The position numbers and the translations under genes were made by a program. From Actinoplanes oblitus (lineage in GTDB: Bacteria > Actinomycetota > Actinomycetes > Mycobacteriales > Micromonosporaceae): DNA of 64,000 nucleotides. A model generated the notes under the pieces. It was not told the origin of the DNA. It did not search any database and saw only the letters and a list, made by a program, of their open reading frames with translations. Where the stretch lies: NCBI RefSeq assembly GCF_030252345.1, contig NZ_CP126980.1, positions 6,711,501 through 6,775,500 of the forward strand, in the 5' to 3' direction. Positions 9,085-19,312 of this stretch are shown here, in pieces (positions within the stretch are counted from its first letter, which is position 1; each line of letters starts with the position of its first letter).

Positions 9085-9741
9085 TCAGTGCGGGCGGGCG
9101 GCGGCGCGGTCCTTCGCCGACCGGCCGAAGACCAGCCAGAAGTCGGTGACGGCGAGGTTCAGCACGGGGCGGCGGCCGGCGAGGTAGGCGAGCGGGCCGT
9201 CCGGGTCGGGGCGCCACGCCGCGTTGCTCGTACGCAAACCGGCGCGGCCTCGCACCGGGGTCCGCCGCACCTGTTCGCCGAGGGCCTGGGCCACCGTGAA
9301 GCCCAGCGGGAAGCGGCCCGGAACCCGCCTTTTCAGCCGGATGAGAGCGGACCCGATCGGAGCCCCGCCGGGCGCCGCGGCCTGGGCGTCGACCAGGTCC
9401 TCGTCGGCCTCCAGGGTGAACTCGGCCAGCTCCTTGGGGATACCCCAGAGCCGGCGGCCGCCGTCGCGGGAGGCGACGCTGTCCACCCAGATGTCGGTGA
9501 TGCTGACCCGCGGCCGGCCGCGCTCGTGGGTGAGCACCGCGCTGAGCAGCTCGCGGTAGTGCAGGACACCGCCGGGCTGGTAGTCGACCCAGGCGGCGCC
9601 GACCGCGGCCCGGCCCCCGAACGACAACGGCCGTGCCGCCGCGCCCAGGACCTCGGGCAGCGGCGGCACGGCGCGCATCGGGATCAGGAAGACCGAGAGG
9701 TACATCTGTCCGCGCAGGTGCCAGGGCTCGGGCGGGTACAT
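9085..9741 (-). CDS. acetoacetate decarboxylase-like (ADC superfamily) protein
   Basis: A 218-residue ADC-fold protein. It keeps the family core ITDIWVDSVASRDGGR followed by LWGIPKELAEF, where the Schiff-base lysine of acetoacetate decarboxylase sits. Genuine decarboxylases have two adjacent lysines (Schiff base and pKa modulator). Here the pair reads Lys-Glu, so decarboxylation is doubtful. Other members of the superfamily are aldolases or dehydratases, or are uncharacterised. A hydrophobic C-terminal strand (LNLAVTDFWLVFG) closes the domain. It is first in a probable operon with the YibE/F gene. Confidence 0.75.
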   Translation of the reverse strand: MYPPEPWHLRGQMYLSVFLIPMRAVPPLPEVLGAAARPLSFGGRAAVGAAWVDYQPGGVLHYRELLSAVLTHERGRPRVSITDIWVDSVASRDGGRRLWGIPKELAEFTLEADEDLVDAQAAAPGGAPIGSALIRLKRRVPGRFPLGFTVAQALGEQVRRTPVRGRAGLRTSNAAWRPDPDGPLAYLAGRRPVLNLAVTDFWLVFGRSAKDRAAARPH

Positions 9742-9765
9742 GTCCCTAACACTGGCATCGATGGG

Positions 9766-11343
9766 TCAGTAACGGAAGCGGGAGACCAGGCTCTGCAGCT
9801 GACCCGCGGTGACGGTGAGCTCGTCGGCGGCCCGGCGGGTGTCGCCCATCGTCTCGGTGGTCCGCTGGGTGGCCGCGGAGACCCCGGTGATGGTGGCCGC
9901 GATGTTCCCGGCGCCGCCGGCCGCCTCGGTGAGGGTCCGGTTCATCTCCTGGGTGGTGGCGGTCTGCTCCTCGACCGCCGAGGCGATGGTCAGCTGGAGG
10001 CCGTTGATCCGCTCGATGATCTCGCTGATCTCCTCGATCGCCATCACCGCGCCGCTGGTGTCGGTCTGGATCGACTGCACCCGCTGGGAGATGTCCTCGG
10101 TCGCCTTGGCGGTCTCCTGGGCCAGGTCCTTGACCTCGCCGGCCACCACCGCGAAGCCCTTGCCCAGCTCACCGGCGCGGGCCGCCTCGATGGTGGCGTT
10201 CAGCGCGAGCAGGTTGGTCTGCTCGGCGATGCTGGTGATCACCTTGACCACGGTGGCGATCTCGGCGGACGACTCGCCGAGCCGGGCCACGATCTGGTTG
10301 GTGGCCGCGGCGGCCTGCACCGCCTGCACCACCACCTGGGTGGCCTCGGAGGTGGAGACGCTGATGTCCCGGATCGCCGAGCCCATCTCCTGCGCGCCGG
10401 CCGAGACGAACTGCAGGTTGTTGGAGACCGTCTCGGCGGCCGCGGAGACCGTACCGGCCTGCGAGGACGCCTCGATGGCCGCCGCGTCGACGGCCCCGGA
10501 GACCGCTGTCAGCTGGCTGGCCGCGTGCTGCAGGGTGGTGGCGGTGCCGGCCAGCTGCACCACGTCGTCCCGCAGCCGGGCGATGCCCTTGTCCAGCGCG
10601 GCGGCCATCTGGCCGACCTCGTCCTGGCCGGTCACGCCGGAGGTGCGGGTCAGATCGCCCTCGGCGAGTCCGTCGGCGAGCCGGGAGACGCCCCGGACGT
10701 CGTCCCGGACCCGGGCCGCCACCCGGAAGCCGATCAGCAGGCTGAGCACCACGCCGGCGGCGAGCACGCCGGTGATCGTCCAGGTGGCCCGGGACGCCGC
10801 CGACTGCGCGTCGGTGATCTGCTGCTCGGCCACGGCGGTGGCCCGCGCCTGCAGCGCGTCGGCGTCCGCGCCCAGCGCGTCGTGCAGCTTGGTGTACTGG
10901 GCCAGTCCGGCCGCCAGCTCGGCCTGGGTCGGCTTGTGGGTGGCCGACGCCGTGGCGGACAGGAACTGCAGGAACGAGTTCCAGTCCTTCTGCGTCTGCG
11001 CGACGGTGGCGTCGCCGGGCAGGCGGGCGTTCAGGTCGTCCAGCGCGTCGGTGGCGGCCTTCTTGTTCTGGCCGATGACCGCGCTGATCTGCTGTGCGGC
11101 CGACGGGAAGAGCTGCAGCGCGTTCCCGTTGCCGACGAACGCCTCCAGGTTCTTGCTGAACGTGGCGACCGCCGACTGGATCCCGATGGACTGGTGTTGC
11201 GCGGCCGCCGCCTTGTGGTTGAGGTCGCGTACCGTGCCGATCGACAGCCCGCCCACGATGACGCCGCCGATCGTCGCGGTCAGGGCCGCCGCACCGATCT
11301 TCGTCCGCAAAGAGCGGTTGTCGAACGCCCCAGTCAACCCCAT
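9766..11343 (-). CDS. methyl-accepting chemotaxis protein
   Basis: A 525-residue transducer. TM1 is at about residues 14-36. An extracytoplasmic helical (4HB-like) sensor covers about 40-186, TM2 is at 187-208, HAMP at about 208-262, and a coiled-coil signalling domain runs to the C-terminus. The hairpin tip that binds CheA and CheW is conserved ([18 protein letters not shown], then [15 protein letters not shown]). There is no C-terminal CheR/CheB tether. The ATG at 11343 has AAGGA upstream. The same frame stays open further upstream but overlaps dhaL and carries no family sequence. No other chemotaxis gene is near, so it is an orphan receptor. The ligand is unknown. Confidence 0.93.
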   Translation of the reverse strand: MGLTGAFDNRSLRTKIGAAALTATIGGVIVGGLSIGTVRDLNHKAAAAQHQSIGIQSAVATFSKNLEAFVGNGNALQLFPSAAQQISAVIGQNKKAATDALDDLNARLPGDATVAQTQKDWNSFLQFLSATASATHKPTQAELAAGLAQYTKLHDALGADADALQARATAVAEQQITDAQSAASRATWTITGVLAAGVVLSLLIGFRVAARVRDDVRGVSRLADGLAEGDLTRTSGVTGQDEVGQMAAALDKGIARLRDDVVQLAGTATTLQHAASQLTAVSGAVDAAAIEASSQAGTVSAAAETVSNNLQFVSAGAQEMGSAIRDISVSTSEATQVVVQAVQAAAATNQIVARLGESSAEIATVVKVITSIAEQTNLLALNATIEAARAGELGKGFAVVAGEVKDLAQETAKATEDISQRVQSIQTDTSGAVMAIEEISEIIERINGLQLTIASAVEEQTATTQEMNRTLTEAAGGAGNIAATITGVSAATQRTTETMGDTRRAADELTVTAGQLQSLVSRFRY

Positions 11344-11402
11344 CGCCGCACCATCCTTCAGCAGTGTCTGATACCCGCTGAATCGGCACGGATCGGCCAT
11401 AG

Positions 11403-12023
11403 TTAAGAAACGTCGGCCAACGCCCGGAAGATCAGTGCCGTCGAGGTGGCTCCTGGGTCCTGATGTCCGATACTGCGTTCGCCCAGGTACGACGCGCGGC
11501 CCTTGCGGGCTCGCAGCGGCACGGTGGCCTCGGCGCCGGCCTCCGCGGCCCGGGCCGCCGCCTCGGCCGCGCCGGCCGGACCGGCTCCCTCGGCCACCGC
11601 TTTCTCCAGGGCGTCCAGCGCCGGGGCGTACGCGTCGACCAGGGTCTTGTCCCCCGGCGCGGCGCCGCCCAGCTTCCGCACCGCGTCCAGGCCGGCGTGC
11701 AGCGCCGCCACCAGGTCGGCCGGCCGGACCTCGGCGCCGGCCGGCAGCGCCTTGCCGGCGGTGCGCAGCGCGGTGCCGTACAGCGGGCCGGACGCCCCGC
11801 CCACCCGGGACATCAGCGTGGTACCGGCCTTGACCAGCACCTCGGAGACCGTTTCCGGCGGCGATTTCTCCAGCGCGGCGACCACCGCGGTGAAGCCGCG
11901 GTTGAGGTTCACCCCGTGGTCGCCGTCGCCGATCGCGGAGTCGAGCTGGGTGAGCCGGTCGGCGTCGGCGGCGATCAGGCCGGCGGCGGCCCGCATCCAG
12001 TCCCGGGCGAGTGCGACGTCCAC
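11403..12023 (-). CDS. dhaL: dihydroxyacetone kinase ADP-binding subunit DhaL
   Basis: A 206-residue all-helical DhaL subunit, the ADP-binding half of the PEP-dependent dihydroxyacetone kinase. It takes phosphate from DhaM and passes it to dihydroxyacetone held on DhaK. The magnesium/ADP site motif IGDGDHGVN is at about residues 30-38, followed by [12 protein letters not shown] and the C-terminal [13 protein letters not shown]. The start is GTG, three bases after the dhaK stop, so it is the second gene of a dhaK-dhaL operon. Confidence 0.95.
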   Translation of the reverse strand: MDVALARDWMRAAAGLIAADADRLTQLDSAIGDGDHGVNLNRGFTAVVAALEKSPPETVSEVLVKAGTTLMSRVGGASGPLYGTALRTAGKALPAGAEVRPADLVAALHAGLDAVRKLGGAAPGDKTLVDAYAPALDALEKAVAEGAGPAGAAEAAARAAEAGAEATVPLRARKGRASYLGERSIGHQDPGATSTALIFRALADVS

Positions 12024-12026
12024 GTC

Positions 12027-13019
12027 TCACGCACCCCAGCGCAGTCCGGGGGTACGCGCCGGCGCGTCCCAGAGGCGGATCATCTCGTCGGTGGCCTGGC
12101 ACAGGGTGAGCGACATGCCGGCCATGTCCAGGCTCGTCACGTAGTTGCCGACGAGCCGCCGGGCGATGCGGACGCCCCGGTCCTCCAGGTGTTTCGCGAC
12201 CTCCCCGTAGATCAGGTACAGCTCGATGAGCGGAGTGCCGCCGAGCCCGTTGACCAGCACGATCACCGGGCCGGGGAACTGCTTGGCGTCCAGGATCGCG
12301 TCCAGCGCGGAGTGCACCAGCTCCCGGGCCGGGCGCAGTTTCTCGCGGCGGCGGCCGGGCTCGCCGTGGATGCCGACGCCGGCTTCGATCTCGTCGGCCG
12401 GCAGGTCGAAGCCGGGGCGGCCGGCGGCCGGGGTGGTGCCGGCGGTCAACGCGTACGCGAAAGATCCGGAATGGGTGTTCACCTCGCGGCCGATCGCCGC
12501 CACCTCGGCCAGTTTGCCGCCCTCCTCGGCCCGCGCCCCGGCGATCTTCTCGACCAGCAGCGTCGCGCCGGTGCCGCGGCGCCCGGCGGTCCAGGTCGAG
12601 TCCTCCACCGCGACGTCGTCGTCGACCAGCACCGTCTCCACGCTGATCCCCTCGTCGGTGGCGAGCTCCGCGGCGAGCTGGAAGTTCATCACGTCGCCGG
12701 TGTAGTTCTTGACGATGTGCACCACGCCGGCGCCACCGTCGACGGCCTTGGTGGCGGCCAGGATCTGGTCCGGCACCGGCGAGGTGAAGATCTCGCCGGG
12801 GCAGGCCGCGTCGAGCATGCCGGGGCCGACGAAGCCGCCGTGCAGCGGCTCGTGCCCGGACCCGCCGCCGGAGACCAGCCCCACCTTGCCGGGGCGTGGC
12901 GCGTCGGCCCGGACGATGTACTGCTCGTCGATGTCCACCCGCAGCTCCGGGTGAGCGGCGGCGACGCCCGCCAGGGCCTGCGCCACCACGTCCGCGGGAT
13001 CGTTGATGAATTTCTTCAC
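12027..13019 (-). CDS. dhaK: dihydroxyacetone kinase substrate-binding subunit DhaK
   Basis: A 330-residue DhaK. The glycine-rich phosphate-contacting loop is [14 protein letters not shown] (residues 47-60). The histidine that forms the hemiaminal bond with dihydroxyacetone is His218 in GVGIHGEPG, which is also the E. coli residue number. The start is GTG at 13019 with AAGGGAG about 7 nt upstream. It lies back to back with dhaM across 66 bp, so one short region can control all dha genes. Confidence 0.95.
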   Translation of the reverse strand: MKKFINDPADVVAQALAGVAAAHPELRVDIDEQYIVRADAPRPGKVGLVSGGGSGHEPLHGGFVGPGMLDAACPGEIFTSPVPDQILAATKAVDGGAGVVHIVKNYTGDVMNFQLAAELATDEGISVETVLVDDDVAVEDSTWTAGRRGTGATLLVEKIAGARAEEGGKLAEVAAIGREVNTHSGSFAYALTAGTTPAAGRPGFDLPADEIEAGVGIHGEPGRRREKLRPARELVHSALDAILDAKQFPGPVIVLVNGLGGTPLIELYLIYGEVAKHLEDRGVRIARRLVGNYVTSLDMAGMSLTLCQATDEMIRLWDAPARTPGLRWGA

Positions 13020-13085
13020 TACCGGCTCCCTTCCGTGATTACTCCATCACCTCCTGCATCCTCGCGCGGTCTAGAGTCGAGATCC

Positions 13086-13469
13086 ATGGGGCTCGTGGGA
13101 ATCGTGTTGGTATCGCACTCCGAGCAGTTGGCGTCAGGCCTGCGCGATCTGCTGCGCCAGGTGGCGACGCCGGACGTGCACGTCGAGCCGGCCGGCGGCA
13201 CCGAGGACGGCGACCTGGGCACCAGCTTCGACCGGGTGGCGGCGGCGATCGAGCGCGCCGAGGACGGCGCCGGCGTGCTGGTCCTGGCCGACCTGGGCAG
13301 CGCGGTGCTGACCGCCCGGGCGGTGCTCGACGACACTCCGGGCCCGCTGCTGGTGGACGCGCCGCTCGTGGAGGGCGCGGTCGCGGCCGCGATCACCGCG
13401 TCGGCGGGCGCCGATCTGGCCACCGTCGCCGAGGCCGCCCGGGAGGCGCGTGATGTCGACAAGTTCTGA
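13086..13469 (+). CDS. dhaM: PTS EIIA-Man-like phosphotransfer subunit DhaM
   Basis: A 127-residue EIIA(Man)-fold protein. The phospho-accepting histidine is His11 in VLVSHSEQLASG, and VLADLGSAVLTA follows at about 74-85. It accepts phosphate from HPr and re-phosphorylates the ADP on DhaL. Unlike the E. coli protein it lacks fused HPr and EI domains; HPr is the next gene and EI must be elsewhere. A -10-like TAGAGT at 13072-13077 lies 8 nt before the ATG and no Shine-Dalgarno is seen, so a leaderless mRNA is likely. Confidence 0.92.
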   Translation: MGLVGIVLVSHSEQLASGLRDLLRQVATPDVHVEPAGGTEDGDLGTSFDRVAAAIERAEDGAGVLVLADLGSAVLTARAVLDDTPGPLLVDAPLVEGAVAAAITASAGADLATVAEAAREARDVDKF

Positions 13470-13716
13470 GATCCCGGTGACGCTTCCGGCCGCGTTGCAC
13501 GCCCGCCCGGCCGGCGAGGTGGTCCGGACCGCCGCCCGCTTCCCGGACACCACGATTTCGGTACGCCACGGCGAGCGCACCGTCCCGGCCCGCAGCGCCC
13601 TGAAGCTGATGTCTCTCGGCGCGGACACCGGTGCGACGGTGGTGGTGATCGCCACCGGCGACGACGCCCTGGCCGCCGCCGAGGCCGTCGCGGAGGCGCT
13701 GCGCGCCACGGAGTGA
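13453..13716 (+). CDS. HPr family phosphocarrier protein
   Basis: An 87-residue HPr. The active-site histidine sits in ALHARPAGE (about His16), and the regulatory-serine region is ARSALKLMSLGADTG. The ATG at 13453 lies inside dhaM (17-bp overlap), so the genes are translationally coupled. A GTG one codon earlier is possible. By context it is the dedicated phosphate donor to DhaM, although it could also serve the general PTS. Confidence 0.92.
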   Translation: MSTSSEIPVTLPAALHARPAGEVVRTAARFPDTTISVRHGERTVPARSALKLMSLGADTGATVVVIATGDDALAAAEAVAEALRATE

Positions 13717-13726
13717 CCCGGCTGCC

Positions 13727-13745
13727 GCCGGACGGGATGTCCGGC
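13727..13745 (+). terminator. hairpin after the dhaM-HPr operon
   Basis: GCCGGAC-GGGAT-GTCCGGC starts 11 bp after the HPr stop: a perfect 7-bp stem with a 5-nt loop. No T-run follows. Confidence 0.6.
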
Positions 13746-13862
13746 ACGATCACACCGAAACGGTTAAGTCACCCTTTTCCTGAGAAAGTCGGGCATTCTT
13801 ACGCATCCTGTCCACTACAGGCGCGTTGGGTAGGTGGTCCCCTCCATCTCAGGGAGCAGAAA

Positions 13863-14402
13863 ATGACCTCCGACGCCTCGGGTGACGGCCGCCGACCACG
13901 CAGCAGAGGGCGGGCGCACCGCGACAGTTCCGCGGATGCCGCCACCTCCACGGCCATCCTCAACCTCCGCGAATCCAAACTCAAACTCGCCACGGCGACG
14001 ATCGCCCTCGGCCTCGGCATCACGGCGCTGTTGCCGTTCACGAGGGAGAAGCCGGTCGACGCCTGCCGGAGCCCGGACGGCTGCGCGCGGCAATACCACC
14101 CTCGCCACCCCGAGGGGAAGAAACAGAGCAGGTGCGAGGCGGATCCCGCGGCGATCTCCGACCCGGAGGACGTCACCCTGCACTGCATGGACATGACTCC
14201 CGGCGAGACGCTGACCATCCACATGAGATCCGGGCGCGCGAAGAAGTTCGAGCCGATCCGCAAGGAGCGGGTGCAGGACAAGGACTTCTACGTCTACCTG
14301 GACCTGAGCGCGCACGTCACCGACAGCGTCCGGAGCGCGGACCTGTTCATCGTCGGCAACAAGGGCTCACTGAGCCAGACGAAGGTCACGTTCACCGACT
14401 GA
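13863..14402 (+). CDS. small membrane-anchored protein of unknown function
   Basis: A 179-residue protein with no family I recognise. It has a charged, disordered Arg/Ser/Ala-rich cytoplasmic start of about 40 residues, then one transmembrane helix (LKLATATIALGLGITALLPF, about residues 42-61). An extracytoplasmic domain of about 115 residues contains four cysteines (DACRSPDGCAR, SRCEAD, LHCMDM), which could pair. AGGGAG at 13854-13859 precedes the ATG by a few bases. A longer upstream frame from 13713 has no ribosome site. It is a single gene followed by a hairpin. Confidence 0.7.
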   Translation: MTSDASGDGRRPRSRGRAHRDSSADAATSTAILNLRESKLKLATATIALGLGITALLPFTREKPVDACRSPDGCARQYHPRHPEGKKQSRCEADPAAISDPEDVTLHCMDMTPGETLTIHMRSGRAKKFEPIRKERVQDKDFYVYLDLSAHVTDSVRSADLFIVGNKGSLSQTKVTFTD

Positions 14403-14431
14403 ACCGCTCGCCGACGACGCGCCGGACGTAA

Positions 14432-14455
14432 CGGCGGCTGACCGGGCAGCCGCCG
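14432..14455 (+). terminator. hairpin after the membrane protein gene
   Basis: CGGCGGCTG-ACCGGG-CAGCCGCCG, a perfect 9-bp stem with a 6-nt loop, located 30 bp after the stop codon. Confidence 0.6.
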
Positions 14456-14495
14456 CTCGCGCCACCGCGACAGAGCCGATTCCTGATTGATCTTC

Positions 14496-14530
14496 CGAAA
14501 GTTTCGAGGCCTGCTACCTGCGAACTTTCG
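14496..14530. promoter_or_regulatory. CGAAA/TTTCG palindromes upstream of the xylanase gene
   Basis: A perfect palindrome CGAAA-G-TTTCG lies at 14496-14506. A second, near-palindromic CGAA-CT-TTCG follows at 14521-14530, and CGAAA-type half sites recur to about 14575. CGAAA-repeat elements are known upstream of xylanase genes in streptomycetes, where a xylan-responsive repressor binds. Use as an operator here is inferred from that. Confidence 0.6.
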
Positions 14531-14588
14531 GACTGAACCGGTTGAGGTTTCCGAGAAGTGTCGGTAGCGTTTCGGCCGGTGTCGATAA

Positions 14589-15986
<1,398 letters not shown>

Positions 15987-16017
15987 CCGAGTTGCCCGGG
16001 ACGTTCATGCTCGTCTC

Positions 16018-16626
16018 ATGATCCGACGTCCCGCCGCACTACTCACGCTGCTGCTCCTGGCCGGGTGCACCGACTCCGGCCAGGAGACAGCAGCCCCGGC
16101 CACCCCGGTCACCCCGGTCGGCGGCGCGTCCCCGGCGGTGTGCGCCGACGGCAAGACGACGTTCGGGAAGCTCAGCACGACACCGGTGCTGATCGGTGTC
16201 ACGCCGATCGTCGAGATCACCGACCGCAAGGGCGGCCCGGTCAACGAGCCGATGGAGCAGGTCGGCACCCGGACCGCCGGGGTCGCCGCCGAGCCCGGCG
16301 TCCCGGTCGCGGACGTCTACCGGGCGCTGCAGGAGCAGAAGTTCGGCGACGTGCGACTGGCCGACCTCGGCACCGCGTTCCGGCCGGAGGAGAACGGCAC
16401 GAACACCGTCGACGGCCCCGGCCGGTTCGTCGCGTACGAGTACCTGCGGGTGGTGCGGGCGCCGTTCACCTGGACCTGTGCCGGGGTGAAGCACCCCGGC
16501 ACGGTGACCACGTGGGAGAACGGCAGCGACTACGGCATCCTGGACTGCGACTACGACGCCCGGGACGGCGGCCGGCCGAGGGAGTCGGACGCCGTTTACC
16601 ACCAGGTGCGCGAGCTGCGCTGTTAG
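16018..16626 (+). CDS. putative lipoprotein
   Basis: A 202-residue lipoprotein with signal peptide and lipobox LLLAGC (Cys about 17). A short Thr/Pro linker follows, then a globular domain of about 160 residues with four further cysteines (AVCADG, TWTCAG, LDCDYD and the C-terminal Cys). I do not recognise the family. A -10-like CATGCT at 16006-16011 lies 6 nt before the ATG, so the message is probably leaderless. It overlaps the convergent thiolase gene by 4 bp at the 3' ends. Confidence 0.72.
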   Translation: MIRRPAALLTLLLLAGCTDSGQETAAPATPVTPVGGASPAVCADGKTTFGKLSTTPVLIGVTPIVEITDRKGGPVNEPMEQVGTRTAGVAAEPGVPVADVYRALQEQKFGDVRLADLGTAFRPEENGTNTVDGPGRFVAYEYLRVVRAPFTWTCAGVKHPGTVTTWENGSDYGILDCDYDARDGGRPRESDAVYHQVRELRC

Positions 16627-17900
16627 CGCTCCAGGATCGCCACGACGCCCTGGCCGCCGGCGGCGCAGATGGAGATCAGGCCGCGGCCGGAGCCCTTCTG
16701 GGCGAGCATCTTGGCCAGCGTGGCGACGATCCGGCCGCCGGTCGCGGCGAACGGGTGACCGGCCGCCAGCGACGAGCCGTTGACGTTCAACCTGCTCCGG
16801 TCGATCGAGCCGAGCGGCGCGTCCAGGCCCAGCCTCTCCTTGCAGAACTCCGGCGACTCCCAGGCCGCCAGCGTCGCGAGCACCTGCGACGCGAACGCCT
16901 CGTGGATCTCGTAGTAGTCGAAGTCCTGCAGGGTGAGCCCGTTGCGGGCGAGCATCCGGGGCACCGCGTAGGCGGGCGCCATCAGCAGCCCCTCGTCGCC
17001 GTGCACGTAGTCGACCGCCGCCGCCTCCGAGTCGGCGAAGTAGGCCTGCACCGGCAGCGAGTGCGCGGCCGCCCACTCCTCCGAGGCCAGCAGCACCGTC
17101 GACGCGCCGTCGGTGAGCGGCGTCGAGTTGCCCGCCGTCATCGTCGCGCCCTCCTTGCCGTAGACCGGCTTGAGCTTCGCCAGTTTCTCCGGACTGGAGT
17201 CGGCGCGCACGTTCTGGTCGCGGGTCAGGCCCAGGTAGGGCGTCATCAGATCGTCGAAGAAGCCCTTCTCGTACGCCGCGGCGAGGTGCTGGTGCGAGGC
17301 GAGGGCCAGCTCGTCCTGCGCCTGCCGGTCGACCTGCCAGCGCAGCGCGGTGATCGCCGCGTGCTCGCCCATCGACAGGCCGGTGCGCGGCTCGGCGTTG
17401 CGCGGGATCTCCGGCTGCAGCGCGTGCTGCGGCCGCAGCTTGGCCACCGCCTTGAGGCGCGCGCCCAGCGTCCGGGCCCGGTTCAGCTCCAGCAGCGCGA
17501 GCCGCATGTCCTCGTTCACCTGCAGCGGCGCGTCCGAGGTGGTGTCCACCCCACCGGCGACGCCGGCCTCGATCTGGCCCAGCGCGATCTTGTTGGCGAC
17601 CAGGATCGCCGCTTCCAGCCCGGTGCCACAGGCCTGCTGGATGTCGTAGGCCGGGGTCCGCGGGTCCAGCCGGGAACCGAGCACCACCTCGCGGGTCAGG
17701 TTGAAGTCCCGGGAGTGCTTCAGGACGGCGCCGGCGACGACCTCGCCGAGCCGCTCGCCGGCCAGTCCGAACCGGGCGATCAGCCCGTCCAGCGCGGCGG
17801 TGAGCATGTCCTGATTGCTGGCCGCGGCATAGGTGCCGTTGGACCGGGCGAACGGGATACGGTTACCGCCCAGGACGGCGACGCGGCGCACGGTCGGCAC
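16623..17900 (-). CDS. fadA2: acetyl-CoA C-acyltransferase (thiolase), FadA2-like
   Basis: A thiolase of 425 residues that carries out the last step of beta-oxidation (or the reverse condensation). The acylated cysteine is about Cys91 in QQACGTGLEA. HEAFA, GHPFAATGGR and the C-terminal ICAAGGQG complete the active site. The GTG at 17900 is preceded by GGAGGA 5 nt upstream. An ATG 33 bp further upstream has no ribosome site. It is divergent from fabG4 across 70 bp. This thiolase / FabG4 / HtdX arrangement matches fadA2-fabG4-htdX of mycobacteria as I recall it. Confidence 0.92.
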   Translation of the reverse strand: MPTVRRVAVLGGNRIPFARSNGTYAAASNQDMLTAALDGLIARFGLAGERLGEVVAGAVLKHSRDFNLTREVVLGSRLDPRTPAYDIQQACGTGLEAAILVANKIALGQIEAGVAGGVDTTSDAPLQVNEDMRLALLELNRARTLGARLKAVAKLRPQHALQPEIPRNAEPRTGLSMGEHAAITALRWQVDRQAQDELALASHQHLAAAYEKGFFDDLMTPYLGLTRDQNVRADSSPEKLAKLKPVYGKEGATMTAGNSTPLTDGASTVLLASEEWAAAHSLPVQAYFADSEAAAVDYVHGDEGLLMAPAYAVPRMLARNGLTLQDFDYYEIHEAFASQVLATLAAWESPEFCKERLGLDAPLGSIDRSRLNVNGSSLAAGHPFAATGGRIVATLAKMLAQKGSGRGLISICAAGGQGVVAILER

Positions 17901-17970
17901 GGCGATCCTCCACACATCGAAATCTGACGTCATTCACGACTCTCAAGCTACTGACCGGTAGGGTACTCGC

Positions 17971-19311
17971 ATGGCTGACAGGTACGCGAACTTCGCCAAC
18001 TCCGGTCTGGGCCGGGCCGTGGTCAAGCGTCTCGGGCTGCCCGACCCGCCCCGGCTGCGACGCTACCGGGCGGGCGACCCGCTGGTGACCGGTCCGGTGC
18101 TGCTCGGCGCGGCGCCCGGTGGACGGCTCGCCTCGCCTGTCGGCAAGCTGCTGGAGACCGCCGGGGTCCCGGTCACCGAGACCGGCGCGGCCGGGACGAA
18201 GTACTCCGCGCTGATCTTCGACGCCACCGGGATCGGGGACTCGGCGCAGCTGCGGGCCCTGTTCGACTTCTTCCACCCGTACGCGAGAAGTCTGTCGGCG
18301 AGTGGCCGGGTCATCGTGCTGGGCACCCCACCGGAAGCCGCCGCGGGCCCGAGGGAGGCGACCGCGCAGCGGAGCCTCGAGGGTCTGACCCGCAGCATCG
18401 GCAAGGAGTTCGGCCGCGGCACCACCTGCCAGCTGGTCTACGTGGCGCCCGGCGGTGAGCAGGCGGTCGAGTCGACACTGCGGTTCCTGCTCAGCGGCCG
18501 GTCCGCCTACGTCTCCGGCCAGGTGATCCGGGTCGGTGCCGGCAGCGTGACCGTCCCGGCCGACTGGGACAAACCCCTCGACGGCAAGCTCGCCCTGGTC
18601 ACCGGCGCGGCCCGGGGCATCGGCGCGGCGATCGCGGCGACCCTGGCCCGGGACGGCGCCGAGGTGATCGCCCTCGACGTGCCCGGTGCCGGCGACGCCC
18701 TGGCCGACGTGGCCAACCGGGCGAAGGGCCGCGCCCTGCAGCTGGACCTGACCGCCCCGGACGCGCCGGAACGCCTCGCCGGCTACCTGTCGGCCGGGCC
18801 GCACGCCGGCGTCGACATCGTGGTGCACAACGCCGGCATCACCCGAGACAAGACCATCGCGCGGATGGACGAGAGCCGCTGGGACTCGGTGATCGGGGTC
18901 AACCTGACCGCCCCCGAGCGGGTCAACGAGCTGCTGCTGGAGCGCGGCCTGATCAAGCCGGGCGGCCGGATCGTCGGGGTCGCCTCGATCGCCGGGATCG
19001 CCGGCAACCGCGGCCAGACCAACTACGCCACCAGCAAGGCCGGCGTGATCGGCCTGGTCCAGTCGACGGCGCCGGTCCTCGCCGCGAAGGACATCACCAT
19101 CAACGCGGTGGCGCCCGGCTTCATCGAGACCGCGATGACCGCCAAGATGCCGCTCGGCCTGCGCGAGGCCGGCCGCCGGCTGAACAGCATGTCGCAGGGC
19201 GGCCTGCCGATCGACGTGGCCGAGACGATCGCCTGGTTCGCCTCCCCCGGCTCGGCCACCATCACCGGGAACGTGGTCCGGGTCTGCGGCCAGAGCCTGC
19301 TGGGAGCCTGA
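17971..19311 (+). CDS. fabG4: high-molecular-weight 3-oxoacyl reductase, FabG4-like
   Basis: A 446-residue SDR with two Rossmann halves, the FabG4 layout. The N-terminal half (1-195) is a degenerate flavodoxin-like or cofactor-less domain. The C-terminal half (205-446) has the NAD-binding LVTGAARGIG, NAG at 287-289, and the triad Ser339, Tyr352 and Lys356. It should reduce 3-oxoacyl-CoA (NADH-preferring in the mycobacterial enzyme). A -10-like TAGGGT at 17959-17964 is 6 nt from the ATG, predicting a leaderless message. The htdX-like gene starts one base after its stop. Confidence 0.93.
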   Translation: MADRYANFANSGLGRAVVKRLGLPDPPRLRRYRAGDPLVTGPVLLGAAPGGRLASPVGKLLETAGVPVTETGAAGTKYSALIFDATGIGDSAQLRALFDFFHPYARSLSASGRVIVLGTPPEAAAGPREATAQRSLEGLTRSIGKEFGRGTTCQLVYVAPGGEQAVESTLRFLLSGRSAYVSGQVIRVGAGSVTVPADWDKPLDGKLALVTGAARGIGAAIAATLARDGAEVIALDVPGAGDALADVANRAKGRALQLDLTAPDAPERLAGYLSAGPHAGVDIVVHNAGITRDKTIARMDESRWDSVIGVNLTAPERVNELLLERGLIKPGGRIVGVASIAGIAGNRGQTNYATSKAGVIGLVQSTAPVLAAKDITINAVAPGFIETAMTAKMPLGLREAGRRLNSMSQGGLPIDVAETIAWFASPGSATITGNVVRVCGQSLLGA

Positions 19312-19312
19312 C

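Noticed and set aside
9065..9217. N-terminal extension of the YibE/F protein to 9217
   Set aside because: It would overlap the preceding gene, adds 51 Arg/Pro-rich residues, and the ATG at 9064 gives the family-typical start.
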